From Leptobacterium flavescens (lineage in GTDB: Bacteria; Bacteroidota; Bacteroidia; Flavobacteriales; Flavobacteriaceae), in assembly GCF_010671605.1 (NCBI RefSeq), contig NZ_JAABOO010000001.1:62001-126000 (forward strand): DNA of 64,000 bases, in the 5' to 3' direction. The stretch's first letter is position 1. The number at the start of each line of letters is the position of its first letter. Of this stretch, positions 23,904 through 32,821 are shown piece after piece. The notes under the pieces were generated by a model. That model did no database searches. It had not been told where the DNA came from and saw only the letters and a list, made by a program, of their open reading frames with translations. Both the position numbers and the translations under genes were made by a program.

Positions 23904-25970
23904 TTATTCAGGATATTCAATTCTAAGGTGATAGATATTTGTTAATTTTCTTTTTAACACTTTTTTGATCGATTCTATCTCCTTAAATGTGATATCTGCA
24001 TTTAAAAATTGCCCTTCTTCTACCTGCTTATTGATAATCTTTTCTACAAATCCGTCTATTATTGCATAAGAAGGGTTTTTAAGGCTTTTGGAAGCTGCCT
24101 CAACAGCATCAGACATCATCAATATGGCCGTCTCCTTAGAGAACGGAATGGGCCCCGGATATTGAAAATCCTCTATATTACACTCTTCCCCGGAATCCAA
24201 TTGCATCTTATAAAAATAATACACAAGGCTGGTACCATGGTGCGTTCGTATAAAATCGATAATACGATCGGGAAGCTTTTCCTTTCTCGCCATCTCAATA
24301 CCATCTATAACATGTCTGATAATGATCTGGGCACTCTCCCTGGCCTCCAGCTCACTATGCGGGTTTACACTGGTAATCTGATTCTCCGTAAAATACATAG
24401 GATCTGCCATTTTCCCAATATCGTGATACAAGGCCCCTACTCTTACCAACATGGCATTGGCCCCAATTTCATTGGCAGATGCTTCTGCCAGGTTCGCAAC
24501 CTGCAGAGAGTGGTGAAAAGTACCGGGCGCTCTATCCGAAAGCTCCTTTAATAACTTGGAATTAGTATTGGAGAGCTCCAGAAGAGATACATCCGAAACA
24601 AGGCCGAATACCTTTTCGTAAATATAGATCAGCGGTTGCGCAAAAAGGGTAGCGAGTCCGTTCAGGATAAAAAGCCCGAAAGTTATCCAGCCGATATTCT
24701 GAAGATTCCCCTCATGGATGATATAAAATGCAAAATAAGCAATGATATAAATAAGGGTGATCTGACCTACGGAGATAAAAAGATTGGCTCTTTTATACAA
24801 TTCCGTAATGGTCTGTATGGTTACGATCCCGGCTATGGTTTGCAGGAAAACATATTCAAAACTGTTAGGCACGATAAAGCCCAGGAGCAAAACGGTAAGT
24901 ACATGGGTAAATAATCCCAGTCTGGCATCGAAAAAAGCCTTTAAAATAAGCGGCAGGATACACAAAGGAACCACATATACATATTCTACATTGTATTTTA
25001 CCACGATGGTGGTCAGGAAGATCATGATCACCACATTAAAGAAGATGAATGTAACCTTGTTATTGTTGTCGAAGATCCTTCGCCTGTATTTTCTCAGGAA
25101 CAAAAGAAGCATCAGTAATGCCAGGGCCACAAGAATGGTATATCCGAAAACGATCCAGTTGTAATTCTCATCGTTCCACAATTGCGACTGATATTCTTTT
25201 TTAAGTGAATTAAGGACATCGAATTTCTCTCCCTCAACTACTTCATTCTTTGCAATAATAAGTTTCTGTCTGGCAATCGTTCCCCTGGTGGAGGCTATAT
25301 TATTAAGTTCTTCTTCCAGGGCTTTGGAAGTGAAGTTCTCATCAAAACTAACATTCACTTTTATAATATCGAAGAACAGGTTGTAATAGATATTCGCATA
25401 CAAACGTTCATCCCTGTCGGAAAGGTTCCTGCGGATAAATGTCTGTAATTGGTTAAGCCTGAAGAAACTCCCGAAAGTATACGTTCTTACCTCATTTCCC
25501 TTGATCAGATTTACCAGTTCGTCATTATCGTATTCATCCTGGGAGGAAAGCACTCCCGTTTCATATATCTGGTCCAGAAACCCCTTCCCCATCTCCCGTA
25601 ATATCCTCAATTGCCTCCTGGAAAGGGTATCTTTAAAGTATTCGCCAAAACTGGTTTCAAAATCTGCGGCTACCTCCTCGGCTATCTCCGAATCGAATGA
25701 GAAATACTTAATCTGATTGCGTTCAATAGCCGTGCGTTCTTCTTTTAATTCGGCTTCGGATTTGTAAATAGGGAAGTCGAAGGGTGCATAAAGGTTTTCA
25801 TACTGCCATGGTTTCCCTTTCTGGAATTCGTATTTGAACTTCCCTCCCTTCGGAAACAGGTAAACTATAAGAATGCTGGCGGCGAGAAAAAGAAAGCCTT
25901 TATATATGAGAGATTGATTTTTATAAAGTGTGTTTAACTGGCTTTTCATCAAATGAGGATTGAATCCCAA
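23904..25970 (-). CDS. 7TM-HD domain protein, PgpH-type c-di-AMP phosphodiesterase
   Basis: The protein (688 residues as the longest frame) has an N-terminal membrane segment, an extracytoplasmic 7TMR-HDED-like region (about 40-280), seven membrane helices (about 275-470) and a cytoplasmic HD domain. The HD motifs are PGTFHHSLQVANLAE, ALYHDIGKM, RTHHGTSLVYYFY and MSDAVEAAS. In PgpH this fold hydrolyses the second messenger c-di-AMP, and that is the likely role. The Met at residue 8 (25949, MKSQLNTLY) is an equally good start. The gene is convergent with nothing and reads toward the tRNA operon. Confidence 0.88.
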   Translation of the reverse strand: MGFNPHLMKSQLNTLYKNQSLIYKGFLFLAASILIVYLFPKGGKFKYEFQKGKPWQYENLYAPFDFPIYKSEAELKEERTAIERNQIKYFSFDSEIAEEVAADFETSFGEYFKDTLSRRQLRILREMGKGFLDQIYETGVLSSQDEYDNDELVNLIKGNEVRTYTFGSFFRLNQLQTFIRRNLSDRDERLYANIYYNLFFDIIKVNVSFDENFTSKALEEELNNIASTRGTIARQKLIIAKNEVVEGEKFDVLNSLKKEYQSQLWNDENYNWIVFGYTILVALALLMLLLFLRKYRRRIFDNNNKVTFIFFNVVIMIFLTTIVVKYNVEYVYVVPLCILPLILKAFFDARLGLFTHVLTVLLLGFIVPNSFEYVFLQTIAGIVTIQTITELYKRANLFISVGQITLIYIIAYFAFYIIHEGNLQNIGWITFGLFILNGLATLFAQPLIYIYEKVFGLVSDVSLLELSNTNSKLLKELSDRAPGTFHHSLQVANLAEASANEIGANAMLVRVGALYHDIGKMADPMYFTENQITSVNPHSELEARESAQIIIRHVIDGIEMARKEKLPDRIIDFIRTHHGTSLVYYFYKMQLDSGEECNIEDFQYPGPIPFSKETAILMMSDAVEAASKSLKNPSYAIIDGFVEKIINKQVEEGQFLNADITFKEIESIKKVLKRKLTNIYHLRIEYPE

Positions 25971-26073
25971 AAATAGGAAAAAAATAGCTTGTTGGTCGGT
26001 ATGAAGTTATCCGACTAAGATTTATGAATATCCTATTAAATTAATTATTTTCGCAAAACAAAAAACTAAACAC

Positions 26074-27252
26074 ATGGCAAATAAAGTTGTTATAGTATCG
26101 GCAGCAAGAACTCCCATCGGAAGTTTTATGGGGTCATTGTCCGGTATACCAGCACCTAAACTTGGCTCTATAGCTATTAAAGGTGCTTTAGAAAAGATAA
26201 ATTTAGATCCCACCAAAGTAGATGAAGTATTGATGGGAAATGTTGTTCAGGCAGGTGAAGGTCAGGCTCCGGCCAGACAGGCAGCTATTTATGCCGGAAT
26301 TCCGGATACGGTTCCCTGTACCACTGTAAACAAGGTTTGCGCCAGTGGGATGAAGGCAGTAACACAAGGAGCTCAGGCAATTGCTTTGGGCGATGCTGAG
26401 ATCGTTGTTGCGGGAGGAATGGAAAATATGAGTTCTATCCCTCACTATGTACATCTTAGAAAAGGTACAAAATTTGGTCCCGGGAGTCTTATAGACGGAA
26501 TGCAGAAAGACGGATTGGTAGATGCCTACGATCAGAATGCTATGGGTAACTGTGCAGACCTTTGTGCTACAGAGCACGAATTCTCAAGAGAAGATCAGGA
26601 TGCTTATGCAATTCAGTCTTACCAAAGATCTGCTGAAGCCTGGGCTTCAGGAAAATTTGCAAATGAAGTGGTTCCTGTAGAGGTTCCTCAGCGTAAGGGA
26701 GATCCTGTTGTTATTTCGGAAGATGAAGAATACAAAAATGTGATCCTTGAAAAAGTTCCGAACCTTAGACCGGCATTCAACAAAGAAGGAACGGTAACTG
26801 CTGCAAATGCGTCTACCATTAATGATGGCGCGGGTGCGGTAGTACTAATGAGCGAAGCTAAGGCCAAAGAACTGGGATTAACTCCTATTGCTTCTATAAA
26901 GAGTTATGCTGATGCTGCTCAGGAGCCGAAATGGTTCACCACAGCACCGGCAAAAGCTTTACCGAAAGCACTTGATAAGGCAGGGATTACTATTGATGAT
27001 GTTGATTATTTTGAGTTAAACGAAGCTTTTTCTGTAGTAGGACTGGCCAATATGAAATTATTAGGGCTGTCTGACGATAAGGTAAATGTAAACGGAGGAG
27101 CCGTATCTTTAGGGCACCCTCTGGGATGTTCCGGAGTAAGGATCATCATTACCCTTATTAACGTATTGGAGCAGAATAATGCAAAGATCGGAGCTGCCGG
27201 TATCTGTAACGGTGGTGGTGGTGCTTCGGCAATCGTTATTGAAAGAAACTAA
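26074..27252 (+). CDS. Acetyl-CoA C-acyltransferase (thiolase)
   Basis: The 392-residue protein has all thiolase signatures: the nucleophilic cysteine in NKVCASGMKAV (Cys89), the NEAFSVVGLANMK block, GGAVSLGHPLGCSG with His348, and Cys378 in CNGGGGAS. It condenses two acetyl-CoA to acetoacetyl-CoA or cleaves 3-ketoacyl-CoA. The length and sequence fit the AtoB/acetoacetyl-CoA thiolase branch better than FadA, but the direction is not fixed by context. The start follows AAACACATGGC; 24 bp later comes an NlpC/P60 gene that may be co-transcribed. Confidence 0.93.
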   Translation: MANKVVIVSAARTPIGSFMGSLSGIPAPKLGSIAIKGALEKINLDPTKVDEVLMGNVVQAGEGQAPARQAAIYAGIPDTVPCTTVNKVCASGMKAVTQGAQAIALGDAEIVVAGGMENMSSIPHYVHLRKGTKFGPGSLIDGMQKDGLVDAYDQNAMGNCADLCATEHEFSREDQDAYAIQSYQRSAEAWASGKFANEVVPVEVPQRKGDPVVISEDEEYKNVILEKVPNLRPAFNKEGTVTAANASTINDGAGAVVLMSEAKAKELGLTPIASIKSYADAAQEPKWFTTAPAKALPKALDKAGITIDDVDYFELNEAFSVVGLANMKLLGLSDDKVNVNGGAVSLGHPLGCSGVRIIITLINVLEQNNAKIGAAGICNGGGGASAIVIERN

Positions 27253-27276
27253 TTTAGAAACTATCGCAATTATTTA

Positions 27277-28035
27277 ATGCGCTACGGTATTTGTAATCTT
27301 GGCATCGTTCCTTTAAGAGCAGAACCTTCGGATGCTTCCGAAATGGTATCTCAGCTCCTCTTTGGAGATCATTTTAAAGTTCTGGAACAACGCAAAAAAT
27401 GGAGTCGGATCCGAATTGCTTTCGATAAATATGAAGGCTGGATAGACAACAAACAATTCCTTCTTATCTCTGAGGAGGAATATACAGATATTGATAACGC
27501 ACCTCTTCAGTTATCAGGAGATCTTATAGAGTTCCTGGTGAGCGATGAGGATAAGCTTACTCCCGTTACCCTGGGAGCGAGTGTAGGGAATTGCGAAGCT
27601 ATGGGCTATAATTTTGACGGGGCCAGGCGTGAAGGTCAGAAAACCCGTGAAGAGCTCATAGAAACAGCGTATTTATACCTCAATACCCCCTATTTATGGG
27701 GAGGGAAAACACCTTTTGGTATTGATTGTTCCGGTTTTACACAGATGGTCTACAAACTGAACGGTTATGAATTACTAAGAGATGCCTGTGAGCAGGCCAC
27801 TCAGGGTGAGCCATTGAGCTTTATTGAAGAAAGTAAACCCGGAGACCTTGCTTTCTTTGACAATGACGAAGGCAAGATCATACACGTGGGAATTATAATG
27901 AAGGATAATTACATTATTCACTCCCACGGTAAAGTCAGGATAGACAGAATAGATCATACCGGGATATTCAACACGGATATCAGGAGCTATTCCCACAAAC
28001 TAAGAGTTATTAAAAGTATACTTCCCGAAAAGTAA
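27277..28035 (+). CDS. NlpC/P60 family cysteine peptidase with SH3-like domain
   Basis: The 252 residues comprise an N-terminal bacterial SH3-like region (about 1-75; RAEPSDASEMVSQLLFGD) and a C-terminal C40 peptidase domain (about 125-250). The catalytic residues are visible: Cys151 in GIDCSGF, His203 in IIHVGI and His215 in IIHSHG. Family members cut cell-wall peptides, typically gamma-D-Glu-diamino acid bonds, and recycle murein peptides. No signal peptide is seen, which suggests a cytoplasmic role in peptide recycling or non-classical export. Confidence 0.9.
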   Translation: MRYGICNLGIVPLRAEPSDASEMVSQLLFGDHFKVLEQRKKWSRIRIAFDKYEGWIDNKQFLLISEEEYTDIDNAPLQLSGDLIEFLVSDEDKLTPVTLGASVGNCEAMGYNFDGARREGQKTREELIETAYLYLNTPYLWGGKTPFGIDCSGFTQMVYKLNGYELLRDACEQATQGEPLSFIEESKPGDLAFFDNDEGKIIHVGIIMKDNYIIHSHGKVRIDRIDHTGIFNTDIRSYSHKLRVIKSILPEK

Positions 28036-28056
28036 AATAAGATAGATCTGTTACAA

Positions 28057-28092
28057 TAAAAAAGCCCCGACCAAATGGCCGGAGCTTTTTCT
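28057..28092. terminator. Bidirectional terminator between the NlpC/P60 and TPR genes
   Basis: An A-run followed by AAAGCCCCGACC, loop AAAT, GGCCGGAGCTTT and a T-run. The stem has two mismatches. The A-run and T-run on either side serve both converging genes. Confidence 0.8.
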
Positions 28093-28106
28093 ATATTGTA
28101 TATATT

Positions 28107-29393
28107 CTATTGCTCTAAAGCAGCTAGTTTTTCTTTTAACTCTCTGAACTTGGCAGTATTACCAAGAGTACCGTGAATATTCATTAGGGTTTTCAGAGCA
28201 TCTACATCATTTGCATCGATATCAAGGATCTTTTCAAGATAAGGAACCGCAGAAGTGTAAAGACCTTCTCTCTTCTTCTTTAACTCATCATAGCGAACGT
28301 TGTCAGCTCTTGAAGTTCCAAGACTGTTCATCTCATCTACAATAGGTCCTTCCTGAGTTAAGATAAGCGATGCAAGGTTCAGGTAGCTATCCTTGTAGTT
28401 AGGATCTATTTCGATAGATTTTTCATAGTATCCCTTTGCCTGATCGTAATTGTTCTGCTCGGCACTGATTACCCCAAGGTTAAAATAAAGAACAGGGTTA
28501 TCAGGATCTTTCTGAACCGCTTCTTTCATCAGCTCTTCAAACTTCTCCTTATTGTCTAACTTTATGTAAAGGTTAGCTTCTGTCAACAGAAGGTTTACAT
28601 CGCTAGGATTTGCTTCTCGCGCATCCTTCACCGCTGCTACTGCCTCTTCAATTTTACCTTGTTGAGCGTAAATAAGAGCGATATTCTTTACAATTTCAGG
28701 GAATCTTGATTCTGTTTGTTTTTCCGTAGGATTGCTGTGGGTCTTTGCTTTAACAAACAGATCTCTTTGTTGTTTGTTAGGCAGTTTCTCCTCTTCTCCT
28801 GTTTCCACATTAACCGCATAGTATTCTGTAATTACTCCCGTATGCTTTAATTCCTTAAGCTTCAGATAGTAGTCCAATGCAGTGTCGTAATCATTATCTG
28901 TTACTGCGTAGTTGGCAGCAAAATACAGATAATCCTCATTTGCAGGATCTAATTCGTAAGCCATATACAATTTTCTGGCTGCTTCCTTGTAATTCTTGGT
29001 TTGCTGAGCCGATTCTACTGCCGAATTAACCAATTCTGCAGAGATAGTATTCATAAGGGTCTTTGCCTCCTCTGTATACGTCTTTTTGCTTCCATCTTCA
29101 ATACTTATCACTTCTTTAAAAGCAGCAACTGCTTCGGTGTAAGCATCACCCGTACCCTTTTTAGCCATGTCATGCTTTACCTTTCCTTTTAGTAAATAGA
29201 ATTTGGCTTTTGTTTTGACATCAGCATTAGCTAGTAATGGTTCTGCTGCAGAAAGAGCAGTTTGAGCTTCTGCAGTATTTCCACCTTTCAGGGCTTTTTC
29301 AGCACTTTTTAATTCCTTCTTTTGAGCAAAAGAAATCGTGGATATCGCAAGTGCAGAAAAAATTAAAATCTGTTTTCTCATCGTTTTAATCAT
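28107..29393 (-). CDS. Secreted tetratricopeptide repeat protein
   Basis: The 428-residue protein has a signal peptide (about 1-23, ISTISFAQ) and many TPR-type helices, for example PVLYFNLGVISAEQNNYDQA followed by GYYEKSIEIDPN. It also holds Lys/Glu-rich linkers. TPR proteins of this kind act as periplasmic scaffolds; no enzyme domain is visible. It lies 34 bp downstream of gyrA on the same strand, so it is probably read from the gyrA transcript, an arrangement I recall from related genomes but did not check. Confidence 0.85.
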   Translation of the reverse strand: MIKTMRKQILIFSALAISTISFAQKKELKSAEKALKGGNTAEAQTALSAAEPLLANADVKTKAKFYLLKGKVKHDMAKKGTGDAYTEAVAAFKEVISIEDGSKKTYTEEAKTLMNTISAELVNSAVESAQQTKNYKEAARKLYMAYELDPANEDYLYFAANYAVTDNDYDTALDYYLKLKELKHTGVITEYYAVNVETGEEEKLPNKQQRDLFVKAKTHSNPTEKQTESRFPEIVKNIALIYAQQGKIEEAVAAVKDAREANPSDVNLLLTEANLYIKLDNKEKFEELMKEAVQKDPDNPVLYFNLGVISAEQNNYDQAKGYYEKSIEIDPNYKDSYLNLASLILTQEGPIVDEMNSLGTSRADNVRYDELKKKREGLYTSAVPYLEKILDIDANDVDALKTLMNIHGTLGNTAKFRELKEKLAALEQ

Positions 29394-29427
29394 TTATTTT
29401 TTTCAAAAATAGTCATTTAGCACTACT

Positions 29428-31935
29428 TTAATCAACAGTTGTGCCATTATTTTCTTGTTCGTCCGTATTTTCCAGTTCGTCTTCCATTCCATCTTCCTCC
29501 TCATGCATCACTTTCGCAACAGCTGCAATAGAATCACTTCCTTTGATATTTATAAGTCTTACACCTTGAGTGGCGCGACCCATAACTCTCAGGTTTTCTA
29601 CCGCAAGGCGGATAACGATTCCGGACTTATTAATGATCATCAGATCATCCTGGTCGGAAACGTGTTTGATAGCAACCAGTTTACCTGTTTTTTCGGTTAT
29701 GGAAATGGTCTTAACTCCCTTTCCTCCCCTGTTGGTAATACGGTAATCTTCCAGATTGGATCTTTTTCCGTATCCGTTCTCGGAAACCACCATAATATTA
29801 CTATCCATATCATTCAGGGAGATCATTCCGATTACTTCGTCCTGATCATCAGCCAGGGTAATTCCCCTAACTCCTGATGCATTTCTTCCCATCGGGCGGG
29901 TTTTCTCTTCCTCGAAACGAATAGCTTTCCCCGATTTAACCGCCAGCATTACATGGCTGTTCCCTGTGGTCAGTTTTGCTTCCAGCAGTTCATCATCTTC
30001 CCGGATAGTAATTGCATTAATACCGTTCTGACGCGGACGTGAATACTGCTCCAGGGATGTTTTCTTAACTACCCCTTTCTTGGTAGCCATGATCACATAA
30101 TGATTATTGATGTATTCCTCATCCTTAAGATCCTGAGTACAGATAAAGGCTTTTACCTTATCATCAGATTCTATATTAATAAGGTTCTGAATGGCACGCC
30201 CTTTAGAGGTCTTGCTTCCTTCCGGGATCTCGTAAACCCTCATCCAGAAACACTTTCCTTTTTGAGTAAAGAAAAGCATGTACTGGTGGTTGGTTCCCAC
30301 AAAGAGGTGTTCCAGGAAGTCTTCATTTCTGGTGGCAGATCCTTTCTGTCCAACTCCTCCCCTGTTCTGGGTCTTATATTCCGAAAGAGATGTTCTCTTA
30401 ATATAACCTGCATGAGATATGGTGATCACCACCTGCTCATCCGGGATCATATCTTCAATACTAAGGTCTCCTCCTGCATATTCGATCACGGATCTTCTTT
30501 CATCTCCGTATTTTTCTCTTACTACCGCTAATTCATCCTTAATGATCTCCATTCTTCTTTCCTTTCTGGCAAGGATGTCTTTACAGTCTTCAATAAACTT
30601 CTTGATCTCCTCATATTCGGATCTCAGTTTATCCTGCTCCAGACCGGTAAGTTGTCTCAACCTCATTTCTACGATAGCCCTTGCCTGGATCTCGGTAAGG
30701 GAGAATCGTTCAATCAGTTTTTCTCTTGCTTCTTCGGCATTGCCGGATGATCTGATAAGTGCGATAACCTCATCAATATTATCCGATGCTATGATCAGAC
30801 CTTCAAGGATATGCGCTCTTTCCTCTGCTTTCCTAAGCTCAAACTCCGTACGGCGAACCACCACTTCGTGACGGTGCTCTACAAAGTGATGTATCATCTC
30901 TTTTAGATTGAGCAGCTTTGGTCTTCCGTTTACCAATGCAATATTGTTAACACTGAAAGACGATTGCAGAGCAGTATATTTATATAAGGTATTCAGAACA
31001 ATATTCGGAATAGCATCGCGCTTAAGCACGTAAACGATCCTCATTCCGTTCCTGTCGGATTCATCTCTTATGGTAGAGATCCCCTCAATTTTCTTGTCAT
31101 TGATCAGATCTGCGGTCTTTTTGATCATATCGGCTTTATTCACCTGATACGGGATCTCAGTAACCACGATGCATTCTCTTCCCTGAACTTCTTCAAAGGA
31201 AGCTTTTGCTCTCATTACAATTCTTCCTTTTCCGGTCTTAAAGGCCTCACGAACTCCGTCATAACCATAAATAATACCTCCGGTAGGGAAATCGGGAGCT
31301 TTTATATGTTGAATAAGCTCATCAATTTCTATATCGTTATTATCTATATAAGCTATAGTACCGTCTACTACCTCCGCCAGGTTATGAGGAGGCATATTGG
31401 TAGCCATCCCTACTGCAATACCTGAAGCTCCGTTTATAAGTAAGTTCGGAACCCTTGTAGGTAATACGGTAGGTTCTTTAAGTGTATCGTCAAAGTTCAG
31501 TTGATGATCTACGGTTTCCTTATCGATATCCGCCAGCATATCCTCAGATATCTTTCGCATTCTCGCTTCCGTATAACGCATTGCCGCCGGACTATCGCCA
31601 TCTACAGATCCGAAGTTCCCCTGCCCGTCAACGAGCATATACCGGAGACTCCATTCCTGGGCCATACGCACCATGGTATCGTAAACGGAAGTATCACCAT
31701 GAGGGTGATATTTACCCAAAACCTCACCTACTATCCTAGCCGATTTTTTATAAGCCCGGTTGCTTAATACTCCAAGCTCATACATTCCATAAAGAACACG
31801 TCGGTGAACCGGCTTCAGACCATCTCGTACGTCCGGTAAGGCACGTGACACGATGACTGACATTGAGTAATCAATGTAGGCCGATTTCATCTCATCTTCT
31901 ATATTAATAGGTATCAGTTTTTCTCCTTCTGCCAT
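29428..31935 (-). CDS. gyrA: DNA gyrase subunit A
   Basis: The 835-residue protein breaks and rejoins DNA during supercoiling. The catalytic Tyr121 is in [10 protein letters not shown]. The quinolone-determining segment is [14 protein letters not shown], with Thr82 and Ser83 at the positions of E. coli Ser83 and Ala84. The C-terminal beta-pinwheel blades include [11 protein letters not shown], a degenerate form of the GyrA box, and [10 protein letters not shown]. The acidic tail ([19 protein letters not shown]) is typical. Sequence and length favour GyrA over ParC. Coordinates include the start MAEGEKLIP. Confidence 0.95.
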   Translation of the reverse strand: MAEGEKLIPINIEDEMKSAYIDYSMSVIVSRALPDVRDGLKPVHRRVLYGMYELGVLSNRAYKKSARIVGEVLGKYHPHGDTSVYDTMVRMAQEWSLRYMLVDGQGNFGSVDGDSPAAMRYTEARMRKISEDMLADIDKETVDHQLNFDDTLKEPTVLPTRVPNLLINGASGIAVGMATNMPPHNLAEVVDGTIAYIDNNDIEIDELIQHIKAPDFPTGGIIYGYDGVREAFKTGKGRIVMRAKASFEEVQGRECIVVTEIPYQVNKADMIKKTADLINDKKIEGISTIRDESDRNGMRIVYVLKRDAIPNIVLNTLYKYTALQSSFSVNNIALVNGRPKLLNLKEMIHHFVEHRHEVVVRRTEFELRKAEERAHILEGLIIASDNIDEVIALIRSSGNAEEAREKLIERFSLTEIQARAIVEMRLRQLTGLEQDKLRSEYEEIKKFIEDCKDILARKERRMEIIKDELAVVREKYGDERRSVIEYAGGDLSIEDMIPDEQVVITISHAGYIKRTSLSEYKTQNRGGVGQKGSATRNEDFLEHLFVGTNHQYMLFFTQKGKCFWMRVYEIPEGSKTSKGRAIQNLINIESDDKVKAFICTQDLKDEEYINNHYVIMATKKGVVKKTSLEQYSRPRQNGINAITIREDDELLEAKLTTGNSHVMLAVKSGKAIRFEEEKTRPMGRNASGVRGITLADDQDEVIGMISLNDMDSNIMVVSENGYGKRSNLEDYRITNRGGKGVKTISITEKTGKLVAIKHVSDQDDLMIINKSGIVIRLAVENLRVMGRATQGVRLINIKGSDSIAAVAKVMHEEEDGMEDELENTDEQENNGTTVD

Positions 31936-32215
31936 ATATAAAAAATTTAATTTTTCGGTTTGTTTACAATCGGAGCAATATACACAAATTATCTGCTACT
32001 GAAAGCCTCTCAGGCTTCATTTTTTAAGGATTTTATCAACAAAAACAAAGGCTTGTAAGTTACTCAAAATCAAGGGGCAGAAAATTCCATTTGTAGAAAT
32101 CAAAAGTGTTAATAATTGATAGTTTTGTAAGGATACTGTTAAAATAATACTAAATTTACAACGAAGTTCATCCTTTTTAGGGGAATTAAAAATTATTAAC
32201 CAAAACATTAAAATT

Positions 32216-32599
32216 ATGCAAAACGGAAATTTTTTAATCCGACTAGGATTCGCCCTGTTATTCATTTGGGGGGGTCTTGAAAAATTTATTGAAGGTTTTC
32301 TTGGCGGTGTTGGACTTAACAACATGGCAGAATTCCTAAAAGGAAGCGGTCTTGACTTCCTCGGAGACACAGGCGCTCTGGTTGTAGCTGCCATCTTAGC
32401 AGCTGTTGAATTATTGGCAGGTATTGCACTTCTGCTAAATAAAGAATTATTCAAGTCATATATTATTCTGGCCTTTATCATGCTCATGGCCCTGGTGCTC
32501 GTACATATTCCTTCAGGGAACTGGATGAATATTATGATCCATCTGGCCATATTCCTAGTACTCTTAGGTTTAGGCCTCAATAGCAAGCCCGCAAAGTAA
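32216..32599 (+). CDS. DoxX-like small membrane protein
   Basis: The 127-residue protein has four hydrophobic helices: FLIRLGFALLFIWGGLEKF, GALVVAAILAAVELLAGIAL, SYIILAFIMLMALVLVHI and WMNIMIHLAIFLVLLGLGL. The layout and the early GGLEK motif fit the DoxX family, whose members are linked to redox and membrane processes but poorly defined. A near-consensus promoter TTTG (32124-32127) and TAAATTTA (32151-32158) lies upstream. A strong terminator follows. A minus-strand open frame over the same bases is a shadow. Confidence 0.82.
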   Translation: MQNGNFLIRLGFALLFIWGGLEKFIEGFLGGVGLNNMAEFLKGSGLDFLGDTGALVVAAILAAVELLAGIALLLNKELFKSYIILAFIMLMALVLVHIPSGNWMNIMIHLAIFLVLLGLGLNSKPAK

Positions 32600-32625
32600 A
32601 AAACACTTCCTAATCATTATATTGG

Positions 32626-32662
32626 AAACGCCCTGAAGCAACTGTCTCAGGGCGTTTTTTAT
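32626..32662 (+). terminator. Intrinsic terminator after the DoxX-like gene
   Basis: AAACGCCCTGA (32626-32636) pairs perfectly with TCAGGGCGTTT (32647-32657), loop of 10 nt, followed by TTTATT. Confidence 0.9.
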
Positions 32663-32686
32663 TAACAAGTTCGCCCTGTTAAGTCG

Positions 32687-32713
32687 TTGATAAAATAACG
32701 ACTATTACTTTTG
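32687..32713 (+). promoter_or_regulatory. clpC promoter
   Basis: TACTTTTG (32706-32713) is an exact -7 box. TTG at 32687-32689 lies 16 bp upstream, slightly close for the -33 element. This leaves an untranslated leader of roughly 100 nt before clpC. Confidence 0.55.
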
Positions 32714-32821
32714 AAGTTGAGGTTTTTTTTTGTCTCTTAGCACATGTCAGCTAAATTTGGGTACAATTTTTGACCTATTAAAGTTGTTTTTACTATTTTT
32801 AAATGATGAAAGAAGTTATAT

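Noticed and set aside
23558-23945. Open frames starting MAGFEPATSCSQ and MAERQGFEPWRQ on the plus strand
   Set aside because: They are antisense reads of tRNA-Pro and tRNA-Ser; this is a well-known false-gene pattern.
32017-32586. Minus-strand open frame over the DoxX-like gene
   Set aside because: The plus-strand gene has four clean membrane helices, a promoter and a terminator; the minus frame is low-complexity shadow.
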